From Terfezia claveryi (taxonomy: Eukaryota > Ascomycota > Pezizomycetes > Pezizales > Pezizaceae): a stretch of 64,000 nucleotides of DNA. The notes beneath the pieces are model-generated. The model had not been told where the DNA came from and did not search any database. It saw only the letters and a program-made list of their open reading frames with translations. Positions 23,918 to 34,990 of the stretch are shown one piece after another. The stretch spans positions 62,001-126,000 of the forward strand of contig WHUX01000100.1 of NCBI GenBank assembly GCA_015179025.1, in the 5' to 3' direction. Made by a program: the position numbers and the translations under genes. The stretch's first letter is position 1; each line of letters begins with the position of its first letter.

Positions 23918-25759
23918 ATGTTCCGTCCCCTCCTCCGCACTCCCCCCCGCCACCGCAGGGCCCTTCTCCCCAGATCCCCCATCTCCCTCCTCCGCAATAC
24001 CTACGCAACCACCAGCATCGTCTCCCCAATGGTCCCCATCCCCGCCTTCCTCGTCGACGAGCCTCCCTACCCGCAAATCATCACGCCCGACATCCCCGGC
24101 CCGCAGAGCAGAAGGGCAATCACAAAGCTCGACCAGGTGTTTGATACGCGGAGTGTGAACATTATTTGTGATTATGAGAACAGTGTTGGGAATTATTTGA
24201 GCGATGTTGATGGGAATGTAGGTTCCCTCAAAGTGGATGTGGGGGTGAGTTGTGGGGAAGGGGAGCTGGGAAAGAACTAATTGATATTTGTGGAGGTGGG
24301 TAGTTATATCTCGATGTGTAAGACGAACTCTTCACAATTCCATATTCTACTCTACGCAGGGCCATAGCTAACTCCCCTGAGAACAGCTATGCACAAATCG
24401 CCTCCATCCCCCTCGGCTACAACAACCCCGCCCTCATGTACACCGCTACCTCCCCCGAAATGGCATCTACCCTGATCAACCGCCCCGCCCTGGGCAACTT
24501 CCCTCCGCACACCTGGTCCACCATCCTCACCACGGGGATCCTCTCCGTAGCCCCCATCGGGCTCAACCAAGTCTTTACTGCCATGTCCGGGTCCGACGCC
24601 AACGAAACCGCCTACAAAGCCGCCTTCATGTACCACCGCCGTATTTCCCGTGGTGAAGATGTCGACTTCTCCCCCCAAGACCTAACATCATGCATGAACA
24701 ACCAGTCCCCAGGATCCCCCGAAATGAGTATACTAAGCTTCAAGAAAGCATTTCACGGGAGATTATTCGCAACGCTGAGTACGACTCGGAGTAAACCTAT
24801 CCACAAAGTCGATATTCCCGCGTTCGATTGGCCGCAGGCGTCGTTTCCCACACTCAAATACCCGCTTGATTCATACGTTGAGGAGAATAGGAAGGAAGAA
24901 GACCGCTGTCTGGCTGAAATCGAGTCCATCCTCACCACCTGGAAAAACCCTATAGCAGCATGCGTGGTCGAGCCAATCCAGTCCGAGGGAGGGGATAACC
25001 ATGCTACACCATACTTCTTCCAAGGCCTGCGCCAGATTACCAAAAAACACGGAGTGCTGCTGATTGTGGATGAGGTGCAGACGGGGGTAGGGGCTACGGG
25101 CAAGTTTTGGGCACATGATCACTGGGATTTACAGACGCCACCGGATATGGTTACTTTCGCGAAGAAGGCGCAGACGGCGGGTTATTATTTTGGGAATCCG
25201 TTGTTGAGGCCCAATATGCCGTATAGGCAGTTTAATACGTATGCTTTATTCGTTCCTATGGAAGATATTACTGTTAAGCACTAGATGTTGATGCTGCTGC
25301 TGATGCGTGTGAATGACGTACAGCTGGATGGGTGACCCCGCCCGTGCCCTCCTATTCCGCACCATCATTGAAGAAATCAAGAAAAATGACCTTGTCACAA
25401 AAACGGCAAAGACAGGTGGATATCTCTACTCGCTCCTAGAGAGCCTGGCACGAAAGTATCCCGAGGAGATTCAGAATTTACGAGGAAAGGGACAGGGAAC
25501 GTTTATTGCGTGGGATTCTCCACGCAGAGATGAGTTTTTGAGGACGATGAAGTTTGCCGGGGTAAATATTGGGGGGAGTGGAGAGCACACAGTTAGGTTG
25601 AGGCCTATGTTGGTATTTGGCGAAAGACATGGTGAGTTTCTTTTGAGGTGGGGGGGCAATGTGGGTTTGGAGATTGTGCTGACTTGTGTGGGGACGATAG
25701 CGGATATCTTAGTCAAGGCGATTGACCAGGTGCTTAATGGGGAGATCAAGGCTTGTTGA
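23918..25759 (+). CDS. 4-aminobutyrate aminotransferase (GABA transaminase)
   Basis: PLP enzyme of class III that converts GABA and 2-oxoglutarate to succinate semialdehyde and glutamate in the GABA shunt. Exons are 23918-24217, 24304-24317, 24387-25238, 25324-25631 and 25701-25759, giving 510 aa. Exon 2 is a 14-nt microexon restoring GN/LYLD/VYAQIAS. Motifs are SGSDANETAYKAAF, HGRLFATLSTTRSK, VEPIQSEGGD, IVDEVQTGVGATGKFW (cofactor Asp) and FAKKAQTAGYYF with the PLP lysine, probably K365. The C-terminus LRPMLVFGERHADILV is typical. The first ~35 residues are Arg/Pro/Ser-rich without acids and look like a mitochondrial presequence, unlike cytosolic yeast Uga1. It is related to yeast UGA1 and Aspergillus gatA, but the symbol is left blank. 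Confidence 0.94.
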
Positions 25760-27383
25760 GAGAGGGAATTACCTGAGAATGAGGCATGGGTATGGTCGAA
25801 AGCAATCAGAGACAGCAAGGTGATTCTTTTTTAAATGGAAATTGGGTAGAAGCAGTTGAAATCAGGGTAATGGGATTATGGTATTATGTGAATAATTGGG
25901 ATTTGATATGGAATCGGGAAACGGACAGCCGTGCATTATTAATGTTTATTCCTTACCATCGGAATTTTTGTGCCTTGTAAGTAAGTAATACAAAAGCGTT
26001 TTGAATGTAATCTGTGAGCTTGATTGAGATAAAGATGAGCTATGTTTAAAAGTTGACAATAGATTGTACCCCATGTATCAGTGTGGAAACAAAAGCTGCA
26101 TCTCGTCTTTCCATAGATAGGATACATCATAGGATTTGAGGTAGCTCGCCGTGTAATCCATATTCTATGATTCACTCTGCATCCAGTCCTCTCCTCTGCG
26201 GCTTCATAGTTGATACATAGACCGCCGGCCGCGCATCCTACTTCCCATCAATAAATACACTTACGCTAGAGGTTATTGTATAAAATTACTAAGTAGCCAG
26301 GATGTTCCCACGTTTTTTTTTGCAGTTCTAAATGGGGCTGTAGGTACTTACAATTTGTGAGATTGACGCGAATGAAAAGCCGACGACGGTGGGGAGGGGG
26401 GGAGGTAACTCCTGGATATTATTGGATGTAATAATAGCACAAGAGGGGTATGCTATGCGGATGCCAAATTCCCGGTCTAACAAATTTCCCGAGCACGGGT
26501 TTACCGAAAGAAGTTAGGTTCTGGGGACAAGCTTTCTTTTTTTTGGGGGGGGGTGTAACGCTATCGGGTAAGCTAGCGGGGTCCTGGATTGGGCAAATCG
26601 AACCTTGCCTTATTGCATAGCAGGGGACAAGTTGGATGCATCCGATGCATGGCGTAGTTAGCGGAGGTTGATACAGCACTTAGAAATGCAACAAAAATAA
26701 TCTCTACCTTAAGTTAGGACGCCATTAGTAAAAGGTTCGGCATTCAGCCATATAAACCACATCATAATAATTAAAAGTTTTCCAGGCATTGGATTACCCC
26801 TTTCTTTGGATTACCCTGAAGATTTTTTTTCACGTGGTCATCTCACCTACAGCCCGTTTTCTTAAGTCTCCATTTTTATTCCGAAATAATAAGTCTGTAC
26901 AGTGTATGGTTAGCAACAGAATATTCTAGAGGGGGCAATCGTAGATGAATACGGAGTACTTACATGGCAGACTATTGTTGAGCTGGTTATTGAGGTACTA
27001 GTAGTCTCACCAACATTTGTGATTAATTTATATATCACCTCATTCACTCTTGCGATACTACAAGAGATCCCCAACCTATTATGTAAACTTCGTATTAACA
27101 ATCGAGATAGTAGATATAATATAAAATTCTCACAAGCAATTGCAAGCTTAGGTACCAAGTAACATTAAACGACAAGAAAATCTATGCAAAAAATGAAACT
27201 AGGCCTGCCATTGCCTGCCAAACACCCCACTCACAAAAAAATGACAAAATGCTATAGTAAGACCAAAAGCTACCAATTCACCAAAGGAGAAGGGGGGCAA
27301 ATACAAAGGGGAAATAAACCTGGGCTGGACTCCTGTTACCCTGAACCTCGCGCCGGTCCAACACATCCGCAAAATGGTTACAG
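25760..27383. other. Spacer between convergent genes
   Basis: AT-rich, with poly-T and poly-G runs near 26310-26400 and 26527-26553. No recognisable gene. The 3' ends of the aminotransferase and CHIP-like genes face each other here. Confidence 0.45.
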
Positions 27384-28570
27384 CTAATAATCCACCGCCC
27401 ACCCATTCTCCCGCATAAATTCCTCACATGCCACTCTCAGCGCCAAATTCGGCCTGAGATCCTCCTCCGCCAATGGCTCTCGTGTCAATGGGTCTGTTTT
27501 ACTCCTTCTTAGATGCTCCAAGATCGTCGCCCGCTCATAGCTTTGCCCGTGTTTCGTTATGACTGGATCGTGCATGATGCAGAATGTGATATTATCGATC
27601 AAGTGGTCTGGGACAATCTGCGTGGGGGAAAGATTAGCATGCCGCTATTCCTGATATGCTACCTAGTCTACGGTGGGGTTGTAGGGAATCGTACCCTTGG
27701 TTTATACTTAGCCGGATCCGCCCTCGCAAAGACGTCCTTGAGAAGATTAATCCTCTCGCGTGTTGAATGTTTCCTCGCTTCAATCTCCTCCCATATTGCA
27801 GCTTCCAGAGCTTGTGTATCCCCTTCTCGGTTTCTATTCCATTCCCCCCCTTCCTCATGCTTATGCTCATTGTGTACCCTCCCCTCTGCCTTACCCAAAC
27901 TCCACTGCGCCTTCACAGCACTAACCTCCTTCTCCCCTTCCTCAGTCAACATCTTTACTAACTTCCCCAGTAACCCTTCCTCCTCCATTATCCTTCTGTC
28001 CTCAGAAACCTCCCATTTCCTCTTCTTCGCCTGCAATACTGTCCCTGCTATTGTCGCGGCACTAGGACTACGTACAGCTATAGCAAGTTTATATGCTTGT
28101 TGTGAGGAAGAAAGGGCTTCGTTCGGGCGGTCAAGGGCGAGTTGAGCTTGCCCTAGATATGTGTAGGCTTTGAGAGACGTAGGGAGGAGATCAAGTGCAT
28201 GCTGACAGTCGTCGATGACGGCTTCCCAAAGAGAAAGTTTGAGCCGGGAGAGTGCGCGGTTGGTGAAGTAAGCGGGGTTTGTGGCATCATAGATAATCCT
28301 ATCATGCCTGTGTAAATTGAACGGAGACGGACGGTGTTAGTTCGGGGGCTTACGCTCTCGTATAAAATCTCTCTGCCCCTATAAAATCACTCGCTTGGAA
28401 GCACCTACACCAAAGCGCACAAAGATTAGAATATTCAATCTATCCCACATATCCCACATACTCCACCACATGCTCTTCTCTCCCACAATAGCTGGCTCCG
28501 CGGAGCTTTCTAATTAGAAGACTCACATATTTCCCTGTGCCTTCAACTCCTCCGCCTGGGATCTCGACAT
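27384..28570 (-). CDS. CHIP-like TPR/U-box E3 ubiquitin ligase
   Basis: Homologue of animal CHIP/STUB1, a co-chaperone that binds the C-termini of Hsp70/Hsp90 through TPRs and ubiquitinates clients with a U-box. Minus-strand exons: 28570-28527, 28404-28354, 28298-27695 and 27617-27384, giving 310 aa, close to human CHIP (303). TPRs span about residues 3-110 (AEELKAQGN, NPAYFTNRALSRLKL, KAYTYLGQAQLAL). A charged helical middle follows, and then a U-box at ~234-305 with VPDHLIDNITFCIMHDPVIT, SYERATILEHL and DPLTREPL. Intron 2 ends at catgatag, giving TRA/IIYD. It is a neighbour of the BAR gene on the same strand, with 1466 bp between them. Confidence 0.93.
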
Positions 28571-30035
28571 GTTTTTTTTCCAATTGTCAGATATTCGTCC
28601 CAGATGGTAGCTTGCTAAAGTGTCAAGCTATATTGTTTTCTCCGGCCTGAATACCTCTGAAGCGTGTTGATTTGTGTGTAGGCCTACGCCCAAGCTGGTT
28701 TTGCAATCCCTATAAGCAAAATAGTGCAGGTTCTTTCTCTTGCTCAGACAACCAAGCTACTCTCCTCCCCCTCTAGCTATTTACCGAAGAGTATCACCGA
28801 TGTTTCCAGACTATTTTGAGGCTCACAGTACTCACAGTACACAAAACGCCCGTTGCCCCTGAACCTAATTCTTTTCTTTCGGTCAACCTATCGCTTTTCG
28901 CTTTGATATTCGTGCTCTTTCGGTTCGTCACTTATAATCTCGGGTGAAACTGTGACGCAGGTCAGTGGCGAGACTGCACGGGTCCAATCCTTGTGGCGCT
29001 CCTTATCGATACGCTGCTCTCTGCCCAATCAAAGGTCCGATCGACACAGAATGCGATCCCAAAGGTTTTTGATATTCCCAACACCAATCCGATTTCTCTG
29101 GAGGTTAACCCACCAGCCAAAAGCGAGATTCCGCCTACCGATAAATAATTTGTCAGCAGCTCCAAATTGTACCTAGCTCTCACCCCTGGCGCTAATGTAC
29201 CCTAGAACCTTCGAGCGGCTGCGACCCTGAGATGCTTATGCGAAGTGAACCCTGAAATTTAGAGAACGAGTGGACAGGCGCTGTGGATGCTTCCACATTT
29301 CCAGTCACGTGGAACAGGGCTCATGATGGGTTTAGTCTTGTCTGCAAGTTGTGAGGACTGGTACCATAACGGAATACCAAACTTTTCCTTCATACCCTGA
29401 TGCTAATATGGAGTGGATCGAAATATAGAATACATTAGTAGTCAGAGCAAGAAGCACAAAGCTGCAACTAACGTTTTCGGCTGAAAACACACCGAGGAAC
29501 TGAAATTACTTGTAAACAAATTCCTTACCACACTACACAGACTCAGATTGATGTGTGTTCATGAAGGAAACTCCCCCTTCCAATCTTCTTCCATAAGTTG
29601 TAATAAGTGAGTGGAACTACAGACAACAAAATGAAACTCTTAGAAGCAAACTGATCACCAGTAGTGCAGTACCGGCTCGGGGAAACCATAGCAACTAAAT
29701 CTTAAAATGCCACCCATTCTCATCCCATTCTTTCATGCCCAGGCATCCTATACCCTCTCATGCATTGCCCTCACGGGATTTCCTATAGTTGGCCTGTTTA
29801 CCAGTAACCGTCAGTCTTCTAAAGGCACCAAAACAGTGAATGAAATCATTCTAATCATTCTGCCATCTGGGCATCATCCATACCCCCCGCCTCCTCTGAA
29901 TGGATTCCAAACTCATCAAATCTCATAGCCTTCGGGGTTCAAGAAATCAAGACTCGTGAATTCAATCAGCCCTCCCCCAGATAAGAAACCCAGAACCCAT
30001 GTCCGTGCTTAAAAGCATATAAAAGAAAAAGAAAT
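28571..30035. other. Spacer between CHIP-like and BAR genes
   Basis: No gene recognised. It should contain the CHIP-like promoter and the 3' end of the BAR gene, possibly including a short last coding exon of the latter. Confidence 0.45.
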
Positions 30036-31355
30036 TCATACCTCTTGTTCAACTTGAAGACCATCAATCAGTGGTGCCAATTCTGAGTAGATCTCATACG
30101 CTTTCTTGTGGAACTCCAATTGTGCCTGCACAAGGTCTGCAAGATTTCTCAGTGGCTCCGGAGTATCCAGAACATTCTTCATTACCCCAACAGCCTCTTC
30201 TGTTGCACCCACAAACTCATCTTCAGCGGCTTCAATCTCTTGCCTTTGCTCCTCGGTCAAGTGGTCGTCCGAAGGTAGTACGTCGGGCTTCTTCTGAGCT
30301 CCAACGCTCGGTAAACTGAACCCGAGAGGACCATTCTTCGCCCTGCTCTTTGCAGAATCAAGGGTAAGCCTAGCATTCTCAACATTCCGCCTGGCCTTAG
30401 CAGCAAAGACATTCAGGTTGGTGTTGAGGGTGGTGGTGAACGGAGAGTTGAATCTTTGCTGAATAATGTGATCCTGCTGGAGCCGCGCTTCACCTACTTG
30501 CTCACTGGCAAGTGCGTATTTCTCCAATGCGGTAGCAAGAGGGTCAGAATGGTCGATAATCTGAGCAGAGGCGATGGACGCTCGGCCAATAGCATGATTG
30601 AAAGTTTTGGGCGCTGGTTTGGGACCTGGCTTAGTTAAAGCCTGTTGGGCTTCAGCAGCCGAATTGGCCATTGATAGAAGTTGCACCTTGTCCGTAATAG
30701 TTCGGGACAAGTCAAGCACCGACTCTTTCTAACAGTGATATTAGTAAGCATTCACCATATGAGGGGCCGAGATCTTACAAGATTGGGGGGATAGTCATAG
30801 GCCTATGCACCCGCGAGAATGTTAGCTATTCTTGCATAGTACCAGGGTTGGAGAAGCTACACACCTCATTGGAAAACTGGGACCTGTGCCACGGAACCTC
30901 CATTAGTGCTTGTACGCTCCTCCGTCAACACTCCCGGGAACATACGTCACCGCCAACATATCCTTATGGACCTGCTTCAAGGCATCGACACGCTTTTCAA
31001 GCTCAACATAGTCCGGAGGGAGTTGAGTCTTATTTTCAGTCAGCTTCCTCCGCAACGCAAATAGGACCTCCGAATCCTTGAATATTCCAGGAAAGCCGGA
31101 ACCAGATGGGGGGACAGTAGTAGGAGTGGTATCATGAAGAGCAGCATTCAGGGATGGAGTAGCAGCAGAAGAGGAGAAAGTCGCAGCAGCTGTTTCTGCA
31201 GAAACGGAGGTCAGGGCGGGGTTAGAGGGGTTCGAGACCTTATCGTCAGCCTGGCCCAGCTGTTCCTTGAGATATTGTTGACTCCTAGCAGCACTAGCAG
31301 CAAAAGGAGAGAAGTTTGCGGCAAAGCTCTTTCCAAAGCTCTGAATCTGGTCCAT
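30036..31355 (-). CDS. GVP36-like BAR-domain protein
   Basis: Predicted membrane-curving BAR protein related to yeast Gvp36 (Golgi and endocytic trafficking). Minus-strand exons: 31355-30946, 30883-30865 (19 nt), 30802-30779 (24 nt) and 30728-30036, giving 381 aa. Features are the N-terminal MDQIQSFGKSFAANFSPFA, LPPDYVELEKRVDALKQVHK, SQFSNE/AYDYPPNL/KESVLDLSRT across the microexons, KTFNHAIGRASIASAQ, DPLATALEKYALASEQVGEA, and the C-terminal EDEFVGATEEAVGVMKNVLD and LRNLADLVQAQLEFHKKAYE helices. A 90-residue Ser/Thr/Ala-rich insert follows the first helix. The stop is uncertain: EQE is followed by gtatga, a possible donor, so a short last exon below 30036 may exist. Confidence 0.88.
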
Positions 31356-34300
31356 AATACCAGTTTTGTGCGGGCTATGTGGATGCTTTTCGGCAGGTGA
31401 AAGTGGAGTGGATCGCCGATCAGGGAGGGGCGGATGGAAGAGAGAGTTACCGAAGAATGGAGGAAAGGGAAGAACTGGTACTAAGCAAATGCGACGGCAG
31501 TATAGAAGCTTGCCCGCTGCACTATGTTTCTATGATGATCTTCGATAACACAAAGTTTGGTGAACCGCTCTGTTTGGAGGTATATTTCTCTGGAGGGGAA
31601 CCAGACTACGGTGCTTCCTTTCCGCAAGCGGCTAGAGTAGTCCCAAATATACGCCTCCCTGCAAGTTGGGAGCTCACATCTCATACCGGGCAACATTTAA
31701 AGCATTTATCATAATGTAGCAACTTATGTCTCGAATCAATGTTATGTGCACCTCGATATCCATCAGCTTGGAAGCAATCCTCGATTAATAAGAATAGGTG
31801 CAATTATGTGCGGGGAGAGAACCAACGTTCTTCATAATTACATGACGTGGGCATCCAGCCTGTTGCCCCGTATGAGTGCCTCAAAACCCCAACCTCCAAT
31901 AGTATGACCCTGTGAAAAACGGTATCACTTGCCATTCCCGAATTCCAACTCTTTCCCCGGTTTATGTCCTTAACGCTGGATTCTTCCAGGAAATTACCAT
32001 GTCTTCTCTGTATAATTGTAAGAAACATCCTGGAGGAAAAATCATGCAGTTCATTCACATACCCTATCGAGCTCTCCAGGTTGACATCCCCCTCTTAAAT
32101 ACGATGCATGATCTCGAGAATCCTTTGTGTCCTCTGTCTTGCGACAACCCAAAGAAATCAGCCATCGCCAGCTCCTCCACAGCCTCTCTACACATTATTT
32201 CCAATATTTTACTATCTGCGGCGGAATTTTTCTGAATCATAGTTCTGACAATGAGTCAAGTACAGTATCCTTTGTTTGTGTAAGATGTAAACTCTTGCAT
32301 GTCTGAGTTTAAAATTTTCCACCCTGTATGGCACTCCCTGCTAATCCACGGTAAGCAATTGTAACTCCTAAGCCAGCTGATTGGTGGAAACCAGGTTTTC
32401 ATTCGTTGGTTACAAGGCCCCACAAAATAATGTTTCAAAGAAACAAAGTTCTCCCCAGAATGGCATGCACATGCCATTTGGATGCAGGCGCAGTCATAGG
32501 GATCAATATCCCGAACGATCAATATCCTTAGGTCCCCTCCAGTACCCATTCGTAAACATATGGAAAAGCCATTGGCTAAGGCCTTATAATAATATTCGTC
32601 ATGCAGTCGGCCTATATCGAAAATGCTGTGCACCCAACATGATACGCAAGATGTTGTACTCACCAGCGAGTAGACAAGCCTATGGTCAAGGTACCCTTCT
32701 CCTCATCTGTGAGACTCGGTAATCCCGCGGAAAGTCCGGTGGGAGGGCAGTGCTGGTACTCGTAGGGTAGAGTACCTACGTACGTACGCTAGTTAGGTAT
32801 CAGCACTTAGACAAGGTTTAACCCATGCATCCCCAGCTCGGCCACTAGAGTTTCTGAGTAGAGTACTCCCAATCGGGGATGCTTGCGTAGGTTGATTCCT
32901 CCTTCCATGGATATTCCTTGCGTGGTAGTGATCTGCACTGCTAGACGTTGCGTATACCAATCAAGCACTCACAAAAGGCATTACCCACAGGATGAAATCT
33001 CATAAACTAATTGTTTGTTGATGGAAGATCTTTTTGATGTCTTCGATTACCCAGCGGTGAGATCTTGTCGCTAGTATTCTCAAGTATTTGTTGGCGGCTG
33101 GGTGTTCGGGACATAATCCCCCCACAGAGTGAGACTTTTTCCACACTCGGATGTAGATAAATTGACCGCGGAGCTCTCATAGTAATATTCCCCGGTGGCA
33201 CCCAATCCCGGATAGCTCATATCTCGTCACCCTACTCTACAAAGGTTGGAGAAGCGAGGCCAGGGACTCGGATCCCTGGGATTCATTAGCACTGCTCGGA
33301 TCCAAGAATTTGACATGGTATCACCTCCGGAAGTCAAGAATAGACACATACGGTTACATCTTTTAACGAACAAAGCACTATACAAAGTTTGGGAGATTGA
33401 GAAACTCACTTCGAGCAAAACTGTCTAACCTTCAGAGTAAAAGAAAGGGCGATGGTGCTGGTTGGCTTCGTGATGAAGCCGGTAAGAGTGCGGCGGAGCG
33501 AAGGAAACTGGCCGGAGGACGTAGCCTGGTTGCACCAAAAAGATGGAAGTTGTCTGTTGTCTCGCCAAGTTTCTCGGGGATGGCAGCAAAACGATCCTCA
33601 AAGCATGGGTTTAATTTAGCCCAGAAACCCAAACCTCCTACGAAATGCCACGTTCTCAGGCCGGCGCCGAAATGGTTGATGACGATCCGGAACAGTCCGA
33701 GGTTGAGGAATAATGAGCCTAGTTACCTAGAGTCAATGTTGCACCGAGCTGACCTACGGAACTTAGTATCTTTGGTGTCACGACACGACCTCTCCCACTG
33801 TTGAGCTAGACGCTTTTGTTCGTCTCCCGCACACGAGGGTGCAGGGCACAAAACACCCCTGCCCCATATCTTCTCTCTTTGACACGCCAGATATAATATA
33901 CCCTCCCTATAGGTACTAGTCCAAGGACTTGGTATTTGCGGGCATTGGTGATCGTGCCATCAGATCTTCAAAGATTAAAACCGCGCAAGGGCCCAGGGTG
34001 AAATCCACAGCATCATCGAGCCCTTAGGAGCCACAGATACTTCAGAACACATGCTTATGCATATGCTTGAATATGTGGTTGGATATGTGTTGGATCTGCT
34101 TGGCTCACAGCGCCACAAATATCTGCACAGGGGTGGCCGATGGAAACCAGGGTATGCTGTAGGTGGTCGAAGTCCAACTGAATGTGCTTTTTCAACTCAG
34201 CCTGCGCTCAACATACGATTATTCAACTAGACAGAATTGTGAGAGACCCCTGGATTCAATGCCCCTCTCCCAAATTGATGGTGTTTAGTACCTATCTGAT

Positions 34301-34990
34301 TGTCTCTGACCAAACATTCTGCCCGATACCTACTTCACCGCCACATCTTTATAGCTTGCAATAGAGGGACTTACTAAGTAGGTTATTCGCGCCGCCCTAT
34401 ACCAGGAACCCCCGTGGTTTTGACGTCTCTCGTCTGCATCGAAAAACATTTCTACTTCATGCAAGATCCCGGAGCTCCAAAAGATTGCCATTCCTGAGTG
34501 CGATCTGTGGACTAGAATCGCAGCAGTGGAGGAGACGCAGACACAGTACGGAAGCTGCAGCTACGGGGCGCGAGAGATATACATATCCGGCAGTCATACT
34601 AACAACTCCATGAATTACACAGGATATCTAAGAAAAAAGTCAAAGACGAGACATCTTGAGATAAAACCAAGAAAGGGCAGTTACAGGAAGGTTCACACGC
34701 AGCAATTTTGGTGTTACTAACCCTCAGGGAGGCAATAAATTTTACTCTTAGGGCTGAGCTTTACTAGCTACCAGGTACAAGTAATAGCTATCCAAGATAA
34801 AACAAGAACGCGGCCGGAGGGGGTTTTATACACCTACCACTTATAGGGAACAGCCTCAGATTGAGTTTATAGATTTTTTGAGTGCTTGTGTCGCTAAATA
34901 TTCCCTAATATATCCTACCCCCTCCTCCCTCCTGAATTATTGCTCGCTTGCTAGCGTTCCCATTCCCTAGCGAACCTGGCCTCACAATCA
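31356..34990. other. 3.6-kb gene-poor region
   Basis: No domain recognised on either strand. A 135-codon basic open frame at 33397-33804 and a 107-codon frame at 31912-32235 have no family signature. The region holds the promoters of the BAR gene and of the Zn2Cys6 gene. Confidence 0.45.

Noticed and set aside
27513..28145. 210-codon plus-strand frame
   Set aside because: Antisense shadow of the CHIP-like gene.
33290..33345. GGTATCA-like sequence resembling a copia primer-binding site
   Set aside because: No LTR before it and no gag/pol-like frame after it; the match is too short.
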